From: Rhodobacter xanthinilyticus
GTDB taxonomy: Bacteria > Pseudomonadota > Alphaproteobacteria > Rhodobacterales > Rhodobacteraceae
Reading direction: 5' to 3'
DNA length: 64,000 bases
Assembly: GCF_001856665.1 (NCBI RefSeq)
Contig: NZ_CP017781.1
Span: 2,868,001-2,932,000 of the forward strand
Both the position numbers and the translations under genes were made by a program. The notes below the pieces were generated by a model. That model ran no database searches and was not told where the DNA came from. It saw only the letters and a program-made list of their open reading frames with translations. Below, one piece after another: positions 11,186 to 21,156 of this stretch (positions are counted from its first letter, which is position 1; each line of letters begins with the position of its first letter).

Positions 11186-12757
11186 ATGCCCTGGGCATCG
11201 GAGCTGAGCTACAACACGAGCGCTTCGGCGCTGCAGATGGCCAACACCATCTTCGGCGATGGCGTGACCGTGGTCGGCGCTTCCTACACCGGCGACGCGC
11301 GCTCCTCGGCGATCTATTCGCGCGGCGATGCGCTCTCGCCCGAGGCCACGCCCTCGAACACCGGGGTGATCCTCTCCACCGGCTATGCGACGAGCTTCAC
11401 CAATTCCTTTGGCGATGTGAACACCTCGACGAACACCTCGACCAACACCTCCGGCGTCAACAACAACGCCGATTTCAACGCGATCGCCGGCACCACCACC
11501 TATGACGCCGCCTGGCTCGATGTGGATTTCATCCCCACCGGCGACACGATGACCGTCTCCTTCACCTTCGCCTCGGAGGAATATCCCGAGTATATCAACT
11601 CGATCTACAACGATATCGTCGGCGTCTGGGTGAACGGGAGCTACGTCGAACTGGCCGCCGGCAACGGCAATACCTCGGTCATCAACGTCAACAGCCAGAA
11701 CAACGAAAACCTTTACATTTCAAACACCTCGGATAGCTACAACACCGAGATGGACGGCTTCACCGTGACCATGTCGCTGACCTTCCCGGTCAATGTCGGC
11801 GTGGTCAATTCGATCCGCATCGGCATCGCCGACACCTCGGATTCGAACTACGATTCGAACATCCTGATCGCGGGCGACAGCATCCAGACCGTGCTGATCG
11901 CCGCCGATGACGTGGCCAATGTCGCCCCGGGCGAGGCGCGCACGATCGACGTGCTCGCCAACGACCACAGCGGCACGAACGGCACGCTGACGATCACCCA
12001 TATCAACGGCGTCGCCGTTACCGCGGGCCAGACGGTGACGCTTGCCTCGGGCGAACAGGTCACCCTCAACCCCGATGGCACGCTCACGGTCCTCACCGAT
12101 GCCGAGGAAGAGACCGTCAACTTCACCTATGAAATCTCCGATGGCGCGGGCCATACCGATGTCGGTTTCGTCACCGTCAACGTGGTGCCCTGTTTCACCG
12201 CCGGCACCCGCATCGCCACCCCCGAGGGCCCCCGCGCCGTCGAGGATCTGCGCCCGGGCGATCTCGTCTTCACCCAGGACGACGGCGCGCAGCCGCTGCG
12301 CTGGGTCGGGCGGCACCGCGTCCGCGCGACGGGCGATTTCGCCCCGATCCGCATCGAGGCCGATACGTTTGGCCGACATGATGTGCTCACCGTCTCGCCC
12401 CAACACCGGATCTTGATGCGCGACGCGCTGGCGGAGCTGATGTTCGGCGAGGCCGAGGTGCTGGTCGCGGCCAAACATCTCGTCGATGGCGCCCGCGTGC
12501 GCGTCGTCGAGGGCGGCGAGGTCGAGTATTTCCACCTGCTCTTCGACCGCCATCAGGTGATCTTCTCCGAGGGGCTCGCGACCGAGAGCTTCCTGCCCGG
12601 GCCGCAGGTGCTGGGCGGGCTCGAGGCCGCCTGCCAGGCCGAAATCTGCGCGCTCTTCCCCGAGCTCGACCCGGCGACCGGCACGGGCTTCGCCCCCGCC
12701 GCGCGGCGGATGCTGAAGGGCTACGAGGCGCGCCTCTTGCGCGAGCGCGCGGCATGA
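11186..12757 (+). CDS. Exported-type protein: choice-of-anchor L, cadherin-like and Hint domains
   Basis: 523 residues from the ATG at 11186, with GGGAGG seven bases upstream. Residues about 10-220 resemble the choice-of-anchor L domain (ALQMANTIFGDGVTVVGASY, TFASEEYPEYINSIYNDIVG) and are rich in Asn, Ser and Thr. Residues about 228-333 are a bacterial cadherin/Ig-like repeat (ADDVANVAPGEARTIDVLAND). From C336 a Hint_2-type domain begins, CFTAGTRIATPEGPRAVEDL, with the downstream SPQHRIL block. Hint domains self-cleave through their first cysteine, so the N-terminal part may be released or attached to something. I see no Sec signal; type I secretion is likely (inference). Its stop overlaps the start of a second Hint gene. 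Confidence 0.8.
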   Translation: MPWASELSYNTSASALQMANTIFGDGVTVVGASYTGDARSSAIYSRGDALSPEATPSNTGVILSTGYATSFTNSFGDVNTSTNTSTNTSGVNNNADFNAIAGTTTYDAAWLDVDFIPTGDTMTVSFTFASEEYPEYINSIYNDIVGVWVNGSYVELAAGNGNTSVINVNSQNNENLYISNTSDSYNTEMDGFTVTMSLTFPVNVGVVNSIRIGIADTSDSNYDSNILIAGDSIQTVLIAADDVANVAPGEARTIDVLANDHSGTNGTLTITHINGVAVTAGQTVTLASGEQVTLNPDGTLTVLTDAEEETVNFTYEISDGAGHTDVGFVTVNVVPCFTAGTRIATPEGPRAVEDLRPGDLVFTQDDGAQPLRWVGRHRVRATGDFAPIRIEADTFGRHDVLTVSPQHRILMRDALAELMFGEAEVLVAAKHLVDGARVRVVEGGEVEYFHLLFDRHQVIFSEGLATESFLPGPQVLGGLEAACQAEICALFPELDPATGTGFAPAARRMLKGYEARLLRERAA

Positions 12758-13857
12758 GCGGCGCCCAACACGGCTGGTTCGCCGCCTATCTGCCCCATCA
12801 CGGCCGGGTCGAGTTCGATCAGGCGCGGGTGCCGGGCCAGCTCGCCCAGGGCAGCCTCTTGCTCGAATTCACCCTCACCCGTGGCGAAACCGGCCCGCTC
12901 GAACTCTTCGACCTCACCGCGCCGGGCGCGGGCGCCGACCGGCTCGCGCTCACCCTCGATCGCGAGGGGCTGATCCGCCTCGAGATCCGCCGCGGCGCGG
13001 CCTTCCATGCGCTCTCGATCGACGCCAGCGCCGATTGCGCCGAGGGCGGGCCGATGCGGCTGAGTTGGCGGTGGGATTGCATCGCGGGCGAGAGCCTTTT
13101 GACCCTCGAGGCGCTCGAGCGCGGCACGCTGCGCCAACGCGCCGCCCCCGCCCCCGTCGCGCTCGCCCGCGCCGATCTCGAGACGCTGGCCGAGGGCCGC
13201 GCGCCGGCGCGGATCGGGCCGCGGGTCGAATGGCTGGCGGTCGGCGCGCATCTGCATCCGGCGGGGCCCGCGGCCTGTTTCGCGCCCTCGACGCCGCTTC
13301 TGACGCCCACCGGCTGGCGCCCGGCGGGCAATCTGCGCGCGGGCGATCTCGTGGAGACGGTGGATGCGGGCGCGCAGCCGGTGCTCTGGTCGGGGCGGAT
13401 CGCGCTGCCCGCGCTCGGGCATCTGCGCCCGGTGCGGCTCTGCGCGCCGAGCTTCGGCGCGAGCCGCGATCTGTGGGTTCTGCCGCAGCACCGCATCGCG
13501 CTCTCGGGGCCCACGGTCGATTATCTCTTCGGCGAGGATGAGGTGCTCGTCGAGGCGCGCCACCTCGTCGACGGCTGCACCGCGCTGCAACCCGATCGCC
13601 CCAATGTGCTCGGCTGGCAGGGCGTTTTGCTCGAGGGCCATCACCTGCTGATCGCCGACGGCTGCCGCCTCGAAAGCCTGAACGCCGGCCGCCTCGCGCG
13701 CCAGCCCGCGCTCGCCGCGACGACCGCGCTCGCCGATCTCGCCGCGCTCGGCGCCCTGCCCGAGCACCGCAGCCCGGTGCGCCGCGTTCTGGAGGGGTTC
13801 GAGACCCGATCTCTCGCCGCCGCCCGCAGCCGCAGCCGAAGTCCGGTCGCCGCCTGA
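12754..13857 (+). CDS. Second Hint-domain protein with lectin-like N-terminus
   Basis: 367 residues, overlapping the previous gene by ATGA. Residues 1-170 look like a beta-sandwich of concanavalin type (LLLEFTLTRGETGPLELFDL, LRLSWRWDC-like strand pattern), a tentative reading. From C175 a Hint_2-type domain starts, CFAPSTPLLTPTGWRPAGNL, with LPQHRIALSG and a C-terminal LLEGHHLLIADG that matches LLFDRHQVIFSEG of its neighbour. No signal peptide. The two Hint domains are clearly related, so the pair probably arose by duplication of that module onto different N-terminal domains. Function unknown. Confidence 0.75.
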   Translation: MSGAQHGWFAAYLPHHGRVEFDQARVPGQLAQGSLLLEFTLTRGETGPLELFDLTAPGAGADRLALTLDREGLIRLEIRRGAAFHALSIDASADCAEGGPMRLSWRWDCIAGESLLTLEALERGTLRQRAAPAPVALARADLETLAEGRAPARIGPRVEWLAVGAHLHPAGPAACFAPSTPLLTPTGWRPAGNLRAGDLVETVDAGAQPVLWSGRIALPALGHLRPVRLCAPSFGASRDLWVLPQHRIALSGPTVDYLFGEDEVLVEARHLVDGCTALQPDRPNVLGWQGVLLEGHHLLIADGCRLESLNAGRLARQPALAATTALADLAALGALPEHRSPVRRVLEGFETRSLAAARSRSRSPVAA

Positions 13858-13968
13858 GTCAAACCGGCGCGACATATTCGGTCACATTTATACCACCGCG
13901 CGAATTTTTATTGCGCTGCGCCTGCGAAGGCCCTAAGCACGGGGCAACCGCAAGAAGGATACCGATTC

Positions 13969-15630
13969 ATGGCGCATGATGGGGCTCAAATGACCGACGT
14001 TCACATGACCGACCTGCTGGCTCTGACCGAAGCCGTGCTGCCCGAAGTGGCGAAACTGACCGATGACGCGACCGCCGCCTTGCGCGCGCGCGTGACGCGC
14101 GACGGCAAGGTTTCGGGCGCGGCGCTCGAGGAGCATCAATTCGCCGCCCATGCGCTCTCGTGGCTTGCGACCTACAACCAGTCGCTGATGCAGCTGCGCG
14201 GCTGGGCGGGCCGGGTGGCCGAGGCCGGCGCCTTCGGCCCGATGGAGAGCCTGATCCTGCAGATCGGCTTTGGCGAATACCTCAACCAGATCGCCGGCGG
14301 CATCCCGATGAGCCAGACCGAGGTCGCGCGCCTCGCCGATCTCGGCGTGAGCTGGGCGCCATCCACGGCGGCGCAAAAACTGATGGCCGAGGGCAACACC
14401 GCCGCCGCGCGGATGGCGCTCGTGGCCTGCATGCGCGACAATCAGGGCCGCGCGCTCTTTGGCGCCTCGGGCCTCGACGAAGATCTCGAGATGATCCGCG
14501 ACCAGTTCCACCGCTATGCCGAGGAACGCGTGATCCCGAACGCCCATGAATGGCACCTCAAGGACGAGCTGATCCCGATGGAGATCATCGAGGAGCTCGC
14601 CGAGCTGGGCGTCTTCGGCCTGACGATCCCCGAGGAATACGGCGGGCTCGGCCTCTCGAAAGCCTCGATGGTGGTGGTCACCGAAGAGCTCTCGCGCGGC
14701 TATATCGGCGTGGGCTCGCTCGGCACGCGCTCGGAGATCGCCGCCGAGCTGATCCTGTGCGGCGGCACCGAGGAGCAAAAAGCCAAATGGCTTCCGGGGC
14801 TTGCGAGCGGCGAGATCCTCTCGACCGCGGTCTTCACCGAGCCCAACACCGGCTCCGACCTCGGCAGCTTGCGCACCCGCGCGGTCAAGGACGGCGAGGA
14901 TTGGGTCGTGACCGGCAACAAGACCTGGATCACCCACGCCCAGCGCACCCATGTGATGACGCTGCTCGCGCGCACCGAGCCCGACACCACCGATTGGCGC
15001 GGCCTGTCGATGTTCCTGGCCGAAAAGACCCCGGGCACCGATGACAACCCCTTCCCGACGCCGGGCATGACCGGCGGCGAGATCGAGGTTCTCGGCTATC
15101 GCGGCATGAAGGAATATGAGCTCGGCTTCGACGGCTTCCGCATCAAGGGCGAGAACCTCCTGGGCGGCGAGACCGGCAAGGGCTTCAAACAGCTCATGGA
15201 AACCTTCGAATCGGCGCGCATCCAGACCGCCGCCCGCGCCGTCGGCGTGGCGCAGGCCGCCTGCGAGATCGGCATGCAATATGCCATCGACCGCAAGCAA
15301 TTCGGCAAATCGCTGATCGAATTCCCGCGCGTCGCCGGCAAGCTCGCGATGATGGCGGTCGAGATCATGATCGCGCGCCAGCTCACCTATTTCTCCGCCT
15401 GGGAGAAGGACCACGGCGAGCGCTGCGATGTCGAGGCGGGTATGGCGAAGCTGCTCGGCGCGCGCGTGGCCTGGTCGAGCGCGGATAACGCGCTGCAGAT
15501 CCACGGCGGCAACGGCTTCGCGCTCGAATATGCGATCTCGCGGATCCTGTGCGATGCGCGCATCCTCAACATCTTCGAGGGCGCGGCCGAGATCCAGGCG
15601 CAGGTGATCGCGCGCCGTCTGATCGGCTGA
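13969..15630 (+). CDS. mcd: (2S)-methylsuccinyl-CoA dehydrogenase
   Basis: 553 residues from the ATG at 13969, with AAGAAGGA eight bases upstream. It is an FAD-dependent acyl-CoA dehydrogenase with an N-terminal extension of about 150 residues (TDLLALTEAVLPEVAKLTDD), which separates methylsuccinyl-CoA dehydrogenase from ordinary 380-residue family members. Motifs include FTEPNTGSDLGSLRTRA, RAVGVAQAACEIGMQYAIDR, QIHGGNGFALEY and IFEGAAEIQAQVIARR. It oxidises (2S)-methylsuccinyl-CoA to mesaconyl-CoA in the ethylmalonyl-CoA pathway of acetate assimilation. It is alone here; the other pathway genes are not in the window. A strong terminator follows. Confidence 0.88.
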   Translation: MAHDGAQMTDVHMTDLLALTEAVLPEVAKLTDDATAALRARVTRDGKVSGAALEEHQFAAHALSWLATYNQSLMQLRGWAGRVAEAGAFGPMESLILQIGFGEYLNQIAGGIPMSQTEVARLADLGVSWAPSTAAQKLMAEGNTAAARMALVACMRDNQGRALFGASGLDEDLEMIRDQFHRYAEERVIPNAHEWHLKDELIPMEIIEELAELGVFGLTIPEEYGGLGLSKASMVVVTEELSRGYIGVGSLGTRSEIAAELILCGGTEEQKAKWLPGLASGEILSTAVFTEPNTGSDLGSLRTRAVKDGEDWVVTGNKTWITHAQRTHVMTLLARTEPDTTDWRGLSMFLAEKTPGTDDNPFPTPGMTGGEIEVLGYRGMKEYELGFDGFRIKGENLLGGETGKGFKQLMETFESARIQTAARAVGVAQAACEIGMQYAIDRKQFGKSLIEFPRVAGKLAMMAVEIMIARQLTYFSAWEKDHGERCDVEAGMAKLLGARVAWSSADNALQIHGGNGFALEYAISRILCDARILNIFEGAAEIQAQVIARRLIG

Positions 15631-15651
15631 GCGGGCTGAAATCTCCGGCAG

Positions 15652-15675
15652 CGGGGCCCTTTGGGGCCCCGTTTT
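15652..15675 (+). terminator. Intrinsic terminator of mcd
   Basis: Stem CGGGGCCC (15652-15659) / GGGCCCCG (15664-15671), loop TTTG, then TTTT. It lies 21 bases after the mcd stop. Confidence 0.9.
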
Positions 15676-15726
15676 GCATTGCGCCCGCGCGTGGTTCCGG
15701 CATTCTCGCGCGAAAAGGAGAGCCTG

Positions 15727-16230
15727 ATGATCCGCCCCGCGACCCCCGCCGACGCCCCCGCCTTGGCCGAGATCTATAACGCCGCCGTGCGCGAGACGAC
15801 CGCGATCTGGAACGACATCGAGGTCGATGCCGAAAACCGGCGGGCGTGGATGGCGGCGCGGGCCGAGGGGGGCTTTCCGGTGCTGGTCTGCGAGGAGGGC
15901 GGCGCGGTGCTCGGCTATGCGAGCTATGGGCCGTTTCGCGCCTTTGACGGCTATCGCGCGACGGTCGAACATTCGGTCTATGTGCGCAAGGGCGCGCAGG
16001 GCGGCGGGCGCGGGCGCGCGCTGATGGAGGCGCTGATCGCCGAGGCGCGCGCGCGCGGGGCGCATATCATGGTCGCGGCGATCGAGGCGGGGAATGCGGG
16101 CTCGATCGCGCTGCATGCGAGCCTCGGCTTCGAGCCGGTGGGGCGGATGCCCGAGGTCGGGCAGAAATTCGGCCGCTGGCTCGATCTCGCGCTGATGCAG
16201 CTGCGTCTGGATACCCGCGCTCAGCCCTGA
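15727..16230 (+). CDS. GNAT N-acetyltransferase, phosphinothricin/methionine sulfone type
   Basis: 167 residues from the ATG at 15727, with AAAGGAG upstream. [21 protein letters not shown] and [19 protein letters not shown] are typical of the PAT/MddA/YncA branch, which acetylates methionine sulfoximine, phosphinothricin and similar amino acid analogues. The acetyl-CoA loop is [18 protein letters not shown], and [21 protein letters not shown] is a branch signature. The native substrate is not certain. The 3' end overlaps the 3' end of recO by 10 bases (convergent). Confidence 0.85.
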   Translation: MIRPATPADAPALAEIYNAAVRETTAIWNDIEVDAENRRAWMAARAEGGFPVLVCEEGGAVLGYASYGPFRAFDGYRATVEHSVYVRKGAQGGGRGRALMEALIAEARARGAHIMVAAIEAGNAGSIALHASLGFEPVGRMPEVGQKFGRWLDLALMQLRLDTRAQP

Positions 16231-16943
16231 CGGGCGATCATCGCGATCAGCCGGTTGCGGGCCTCGGGCAGGGCGCGGCGGTGATGCTCCTCGGCGAAAT
16301 GGTTGAGGAAATGGCCGGTGAGGCGCAGCCCCGCGCCGATCTCGCCCCAGGTGGCCGGGCCCTGGCCGAGCAGGACCTCCGGCAAGGCCAGGAGCCGCGG
16401 CGCCCAGTCGCCCGCGGCCTTGCGGCTGACCGCGCGGCCGGTGCGGGGGCTGACGAAGGCGAGATCCTCGCGCGAGCCGCTCAGCGCGCAGCGGCTCAGG
16501 TCGAGCCCGAGGCCGAGCTCGTCGAGGAGCGCGAGCTCCCAGCGCAGATAATCGACCGGCCAGCCCTCGATCGCCGCGCCGATCACGTCGAAAAGCGGCT
16601 CGGAGGCGGCGTAGAGGCGCGGATGCGGGTCGCGTTCGGGCAGGGCAAAGCGCAGCATCGCGCAGGTGGCGTTGAGCCCGGCGAGCGCCAGCCGGTCAGA
16701 GAGCGCGCCCGCGCGCGAGCGCAGCGGCTCGATGGTGAAGGTGCCCATGTGATCCTCGAGCCGCGCGCGCCAGGAGACCGCAACATGCGAGCCCGGTTGC
16801 AGCGTCGCGGCGAGTTTGCGCGAGACGCCGCCGCGCACCAGCCCCGCGTGGCGGCCATGCGCCGCGGTGAAGACCTCGACGATCGCCGAGGTCTCGCCAT
16901 GTGGGCGGGTGGAGAGGATGGTGCCGCTGTCTTGCCAGTCCAT
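16221..16943 (-). CDS. recO: DNA repair protein RecO
   Basis: 240 residues from the ATG at 16943. An N-terminal OB fold ([26 protein letters not shown]) precedes the helical domain with [24 protein letters not shown]. It loads RecA onto SSB-coated single strands in the RecFOR pathway. Many RecO proteins carry a four-cysteine zinc site after this helix; here only the single cysteine of RCALSG is present, so no zinc site is expected. Last gene of the rnc-era-DUF1491-recO run; a repeat element separates it from DUF1491. Confidence 0.93.
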   Translation of the reverse strand: MDWQDSGTILSTRPHGETSAIVEVFTAAHGRHAGLVRGGVSRKLAATLQPGSHVAVSWRARLEDHMGTFTIEPLRSRAGALSDRLALAGLNATCAMLRFALPERDPHPRLYAASEPLFDVIGAAIEGWPVDYLRWELALLDELGLGLDLSRCALSGSREDLAFVSPRTGRAVSRKAAGDWAPRLLALPEVLLGQGPATWGEIGAGLRLTGHFLNHFAEEHHRRALPEARNRLIAMIARQG

Positions 16944-16961
16944 GATGCGCTTGTGATCCGG

Positions 16962-17015
16962 CCGGGGGTTTTGCACCCCCGGACCCCCGCAGGATATTTG
17001 GTGCAAGATGAAAGG
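16962..17015 (-). repeat. Intergenic element, CCAAATATCC subtype, copy 2, with hairpin
   Basis: Minus-strand copy starting 5 bases after the DUF1491 stop (17021). It reads CCCTTTCATCTTG then CACCAAATATCCTGCGGGGG and ends in a perfect 7-bp hairpin, CCGGGGG (16962-16968) / CCCCCGG (16976-16982). The stretch from the hairpin through the ATATTT block is identical over about 35 bases to copy 4b near 40027. It lies between DUF1491 and recO on the same transcript. Confidence 0.85.
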
Positions 17016-17020
17016 GAAAG

Positions 17021-17359
17021 TCAGTCGGCGAGGCCGGCTTCGTCGAGCAGCGTGCGGCCTTCGCGGCTCTCCAGTTCGATCACCCAGAGGTCGGGGTCGA
17101 AGCCGCGCTGTTTGCGGATCGAGGCGTCGATCTCGGGCTCGGGGCCGTCATGGAGGATGAGCCATTGCCAGCCGCCGGTGATCAGATCGGAGCGGCGCTC
17201 GTAGAGCTGGGCGGTGCCGTCGAGGCGGGCGCATTTGACCATCACCGCGCCGCTGTCGGGTTGGCCGCGGGCGGCGATATAGGCGGGGATATTGGCCAGT
17301 TCGAGCCGTTTGAGATAGGCGCGCACCCAGAGCTCCGCCCGCAGGCGGGGCCCTGCCAT
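17021..17359 (-). CDS. DUF1491 family protein
   Basis: 112 residues. [40 protein letters not shown] and a C-terminal [11 protein letters not shown] match DUF1491, a small alphaproteobacterial family without known function. Its ATG overlaps the era stop (ATGA), which ties its translation to era and points to a role near ribosome or RNA maturation, though that is only context. No motif suggests catalysis. Confidence 0.85.
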   Translation of the reverse strand: MAGPRLRAELWVRAYLKRLELANIPAYIAARGQPDSGAVMVKCARLDGTAQLYERRSDLITGGWQWLILHDGPEPEIDASIRKQRGFDPDLWVIELESREGRTLLDEAGLAD

Positions 17360-18270
17360 CAATCGCCGTCCTTGAAATCGAGGCCCATTTCGGAGTAGCG
17401 CTCGGCCTCTTCGAGCCAGTTCGGGCGGACCTTGACCTGCAAGAAGAGGTGCACCGGCCGGCCGAGGAATTCGGCCAGATCGGCGCGGGCGGCGGTGGAG
17501 ATCGCCTTGATCGTCTCGCCGCCCTTGCCCAGCACGATGCCCTTGTGGCCATCGCGCGCGACATAGATCAGCTGGTCGATGCGGGTGGAGCCATCGGGGC
17601 GATCCTCCCATTTCTCGGTCTCGACGGTGAGCTGATAGGGCAGCTCTTCATGGAGCCGCAGGGTCAGTTTCTCGCGGGTGACCTCGGCCGCGATCTGGCG
17701 CATCGGCAGGTCGGCGATCTGGTCCTCGGGGTAATACCAGGGGCCGACCGGCAGCTCGCCCGCGAGCCAGTCGCGCAGGTCATCGACCCCGTAGCCGCGC
17801 TCGGCCGAGATCATGAAGGTCTTGGCGAAGGGGTATTCGGCATTCGCGGCCTCGGCGAGTTCGAGCAGTTTCTCGGCCTTCACCCGGTCGATCTTGTTGA
17901 TCGCGAGCGCGACGGGCTGGGTTCCCTCGCGCTCCTTCAGCGCGGCGATGATCGCGCGCGCGCCCTCGGTCAGGCCGCGATGCGCCTCGATCAGCAGCAC
18001 GACGATATCGGCATCCGAGGCGCCGCCCCAGGCCGCCGAGACCATCGCCCGGTCGAGCCGGCGGCGCGGGCGGAAGATGCCGGGCGTGTCGACGAAGACG
18101 ATCTGCGCCGCGCCCGCCATGCACACGCCGCGGATCCGGGCGCGGGTGGTCTGGACCTTGTGGGTGACGATCGAGACCTTGGCGCCGACCATGCGGTTGA
18201 GAAGGGTCGATTTGCCGGCATTGGGCTCGCCGATGAGCGCGACAAAGCCTGCGCGGGTGGTCTCGGTCAT
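17359..18270 (-). CDS. era: Ribosome-assembly GTPase Era
   Basis: 303 residues from the ATG at 18270. GTPase motifs are GEPNAGKST (G1), DTPG (G3), NKID (G4) and [11 protein letters not shown] (G5). A C-terminal KH domain has [15 protein letters not shown]. Era binds the 3' end of 16S rRNA and helps 30S maturation. It overlaps rnc by ATGA and DUF1491 by ATGA. The frame is open far upstream through rnc, but the chosen start is the conserved one. Confidence 0.96.
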   Translation of the reverse strand: MTETTRAGFVALIGEPNAGKSTLLNRMVGAKVSIVTHKVQTTRARIRGVCMAGAAQIVFVDTPGIFRPRRRLDRAMVSAAWGGASDADIVVLLIEAHRGLTEGARAIIAALKEREGTQPVALAINKIDRVKAEKLLELAEAANAEYPFAKTFMISAERGYGVDDLRDWLAGELPVGPWYYPEDQIADLPMRQIAAEVTREKLTLRLHEELPYQLTVETEKWEDRPDGSTRIDQLIYVARDGHKGIVLGKGGETIKAISTAARADLAEFLGRPVHLFLQVKVRPNWLEEAERYSEMGLDFKDGD

Positions 18271-18971
18271 GCTTGGCCCTCCAGCCGGGCGAGAAGGGCG
18301 CGGGCGGCGGCCTGTTCGGCCTGCCGTTTCGCGCCGGCGGTGGCACGCTCGCTCTCGCCATTGGCGAGCTGTGCCTCGATGGTGAAGACGGGGGCGTGGT
18401 CGGGCCCCTCGCGCGAGATGGTGACGTATTTGGGCGGTTGCAAGCCCCGCGCCTGGGCCCATTCCTGAAGGCTCGTCTTCGGGTCGCGCGCGTCTTCCTC
18501 GACCGCGTCGATCCGCGCGCCCCAAAGCCTGAGCACGAGCGCCTGCGCCGCCTCGAAGCCCGCGTCGAGATAGACCGCGGCGATCACCGCCTCCATCGCA
18601 TCGCCGAGCAGCGCTTCCTTGCGCCGCCCGCCCGACATCATCTCCGAGCGGCCGAGTTTCAAGACCGCGCCGAGGTCGATCTGGCGCGCGACATCGGCGC
18701 AGGTTTCCTTGCGCACGAGCGCGTTGAAGCGCGGCGCGAGCTGGCCCTCGGAGGCGGCGCGGTCGGCGCGAAAGAGCGCCTCGGCCATGGTCAGGCCGAG
18801 CACCCGGTCGCCGAGGAATTCGAGCCGCTGGTTATCGGGGCGGGTGGCCGAGCCGATCGAGCTGTGGGTCAGCGCGCGCATCAGAAGCTCGGGCCGGGCA
18901 AAGCGATGCCCCAGCCGGCCCATGAACGCCTCGAGATCCGCGCCGATCTTCACCGCCCCGCCCTCGCTCAC
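18267..18971 (-). CDS. rnc: Ribonuclease III
   Basis: 234 residues. The signature [12 protein letters not shown] carries the catalytic acidic residues, with a second acidic cluster in [19 protein letters not shown] double-stranded RNA-binding domain closes the protein ([15 protein letters not shown] to [11 protein letters not shown]). It cleaves double-stranded RNA in rRNA precursors and some mRNAs. It is coupled by 4-base overlaps to lepB upstream and era downstream, the classic lepB-rnc-era order. Confidence 0.96.
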   Translation of the reverse strand: MSEGGAVKIGADLEAFMGRLGHRFARPELLMRALTHSSIGSATRPDNQRLEFLGDRVLGLTMAEALFRADRAASEGQLAPRFNALVRKETCADVARQIDLGAVLKLGRSEMMSGGRRKEALLGDAMEAVIAAVYLDAGFEAAQALVLRLWGARIDAVEEDARDPKTSLQEWAQARGLQPPKYVTISREGPDHAPVFTIEAQLANGESERATAGAKRQAEQAAARALLARLEGQA

Positions 18972-19750
18972 TCGATCGCCTTGAAGAAGCGGTCCATCCG
19001 CCAGGTCCAGAAGAAGAACAGCGACCGCCCCGCCGAGGAGAACATCACCCGGTCGGCGCGGCCGATCAGGTTTTCAAAGGGCACGAAGCCGAGCCCGCCC
19101 GCGGCGGCCGGGAAGCGGCTGTCCTCGGAATTGTCGCGATTGTCGCCCATGAAGAAATACTGCCCCTCGGGCACCACGAAGACCGGGGTGTTGTCGGCGA
19201 CCCAGCTGTCGGAGATGTTCAGGATCTCGTGGCTGACGCCATTGGGGAGGGTCTCGAGGTAGCGGTCCTTGATGCAGGTGCCGCCCTGGCCGACCGGGTC
19301 ATTCTTGCAGCGCGGCAGCAGCCCCTGCGGGCCCTGCGGCGCCTTCACCTCGGTGAACTCGCCCGCGCTCTCCATCTTGACCGGCGCGCCGTTGATGTTG
19401 AGCACACCGTTGATCACCTGGATCCGGTCGCCCGGCAGGCCGACGAGGCGCTTGATGAAATCGACGCCCTTGGTCGGGTGGCGGAACACCACGACATCGC
19501 CGCGCTCGGGCTCGGAGCCGAAGAGCCGCCCCGAGATCGGGCAGGCCGAGAACGGGCAGCTATGGGCCGAATAGCCATAGGCCATCTTGTTGACGAAGAG
19601 GAAATCGCCGATCAGCAGCGTGTCCTTCATCGACCCCGAGGGGATCCAGAACGGCTGGAAGAACAGCGTGCGGAACACGCCCGCGATCAGCAGCGCCCAG
19701 AAGATCGTCTTGATGGTCTCGACGATGCCGCCATCCGTTTTGCTCGCCAT
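18968..19750 (-). CDS. lepB: Signal peptidase I
   Basis: 260 residues from the ATG at 19750. One N-terminal membrane segment (residues about 13-31) is followed by the catalytic serine S40 in [13 protein letters not shown] and the catalytic lysine K101 in [12 protein letters not shown]. Box [12 protein letters not shown], is present. A cysteine-containing insert (residues about 65-71, and more around [10 protein letters not shown]) is longer than in E. coli but usual in alphaproteobacteria. It cleaves Sec and Tat signal peptides in the periplasm. A longer frame to 19831 lacks support. Confidence 0.96.
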   Translation of the reverse strand: MASKTDGGIVETIKTIFWALLIAGVFRTLFFQPFWIPSGSMKDTLLIGDFLFVNKMAYGYSAHSCPFSACPISGRLFGSEPERGDVVVFRHPTKGVDFIKRLVGLPGDRIQVINGVLNINGAPVKMESAGEFTEVKAPQGPQGLLPRCKNDPVGQGGTCIKDRYLETLPNGVSHEILNISDSWVADNTPVFVVPEGQYFFMGDNRDNSEDSRFPAAAGGLGFVPFENLIGRADRVMFSSAGRSLFFFWTWRMDRFFKAIE

Positions 19751-19808
19751 TCTGCCGGTCCTCAGGTTTTTCAGGTTCCGCCTTCCTTGGCCCGCCCGGG
19801 GCCCTGTG

Positions 19809-20210
19809 TCAAGGAAGCGGGCGCGCCTCAATCACCACGAAAGCCTGCGCCCAGGGGTGATCATCGGTCAAGCTGACGTGAACGACCGCCTCATGGCCCG
19901 CCGGGGTCATCGCCGCGAGGCGCTCGGCTGCCCAGCCGGTCAGCGCCATCACCGGCTGGCCGGTGGGCAGGTTCGTCACCCCCATGTCCTTCCAGGAGAT
20001 CCCCATCGCAAGCCCGGTGCCGAGCGCCTTCGAGCAGGCCTCCTTCGCCGCCCAGCGCTTGGCATAGGTGCCCGCCTGATCGGCGCGCGAGGCGGCCTTG
20101 GCGATCTCGGCCTCGGTGAAGACCCGGTTGCGGAACCGGTCGCCAAACCGCGCCAACGTGCCCGCGATACGCTCGATATTGGCCAGATCGGAGCCCACGC
20201 CGAGGATCAT
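19809..20210 (-). CDS. acpS: Holo-[acyl-carrier-protein] synthase
   Basis: 133 residues. [15 protein letters not shown] carries the metal-binding aspartate D8, and [18 protein letters not shown] is the second conserved block with the catalytic glutamate. It transfers 4'-phosphopantetheine from CoA to a serine of acyl carrier protein. It sits between pdxJ and lepB, 13 bases after pdxJ, in the usual alphaproteobacterial order. Confidence 0.96.
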   Translation of the reverse strand: MILGVGSDLANIERIAGTLARFGDRFRNRVFTEAEIAKAASRADQAGTYAKRWAAKEACSKALGTGLAMGISWKDMGVTNLPTGQPVMALTGWAAERLAAMTPAGHEAVVHVSLTDDHPWAQAFVVIEARPLP

Positions 20211-20223
20211 GGCGCGCCCTCCT

Positions 20224-20970
20224 TCACTCGCCCCGCGCGGCGTTCATCAGGGCGCGCATCTGCCCGATCGCCCCCTCCAGCCCGAGAAACACCGATTCGC
20301 CGATCAGGAAATGACCGATGTTGAGCTCGCGAACCTCGGGGATCGCGGCGATCGGCCCGACCGTCTCGAAGGTCAGCCCGTGGCCGGCATGGACCTCGAG
20401 CCCGAGCGAATGCGCATAGGCCGCCCCCGCCGCCAGCGCCTCGAGCTCGATATCGCGCTCGGCAAAGCGGCCCGCGTAATGCAGGTCGCAATAATGGCCG
20501 GTGTGCAACTCGACCACCGCCGCACCGATCGCCGCCGAAGCCTCGATCTGCGCCGGATCATGGCCGATGAACATCGACACCCGCGTGCCCTGCGCGCTGA
20601 GCGGCGCGATATAGTCGGCCAGCCGCGCGCGATCGGCCGCGACATCGAGCCCGCCCTCGGTGGTCACCTCCTCGCGCTTTTCCGGCACGATGCAGCAGGC
20701 ATGCGGGCGGATCCGGAGCGCGATCGCCTGCATCTCGGCCGTCGGCGCCATCTCGAAATTGAGCGGCACGACGAGCTCGGCCGCAAGCCGCGCGATATCC
20801 TCGTCGCGGATATGGCGGCGGTCTTCGCGCAGATGCGCGGTGATCCCGTCACAGCCCGCGGCTTCGGCGAGCTTGGCCGCGCGCAGGGGCTCTGGGTAAG
20901 GCGCGCCGCGCGCGTTGCGCAGGGTGGCGACGTGGTCGATATTGACACCAAGGCGCAGCGAATGGGGCAT
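20224..20970 (-). CDS. pdxJ: Pyridoxine 5'-phosphate synthase
   Basis: 248 residues from the ATG at 20970. It is a TIM barrel that condenses 1-deoxyxylulose 5-phosphate with 3-amino-2-oxopropyl phosphate. [46 protein letters not shown] and [13 protein letters not shown] are family signatures, as is the terminal [11 protein letters not shown]. The preceding 50 open codons read through a repeat element and are not coding. Confidence 0.96.
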   Translation of the reverse strand: MPHSLRLGVNIDHVATLRNARGAPYPEPLRAAKLAEAAGCDGITAHLREDRRHIRDEDIARLAAELVVPLNFEMAPTAEMQAIALRIRPHACCIVPEKREEVTTEGGLDVAADRARLADYIAPLSAQGTRVSMFIGHDPAQIEASAAIGAAVVELHTGHYCDLHYAGRFAERDIELEALAAGAAYAHSLGLEVHAGHGLTFETVGPIAAIPEVRELNIGHFLIGESVFLGLEGAIGQMRALMNAARGE

Positions 20971-21055
20971 GATTTTCTCCGGCAAATTCGGGCGGCACAT
21001 TTTGGGGCGATTATGCGCGAGCGCCCTGGCGGAGGGAAGGGTGGCGCGCGCCGGA

Positions 21056-21131
21056 TTTGCGTATTTGGACCAAGAAGAAACAGCGGGAAATGCGCTGAGA
21101 CAGCTGTTTCTTCTTGGCAAAAATACGCAAA
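21056..21131. repeat. Intergenic element, CCAAATACGC subtype, inverted pair A1
   Basis: Two 28-base arms face each other: 21056-21083 and 21104-21131. They match at 25 of 28 positions as inverted repeats and are separated by 20 bases. The plus-strand arm reads CTGTTTCTTCTTGG then CAAAAATACGCAAA. The pair could form a long RNA hairpin in either direction. It sits between DUF2062 and pdxJ, two genes on the same strand. Confidence 0.85.
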
Positions 21132-21156
21132 ACCTGCCGCAGCCAGAGGCGCGCGG

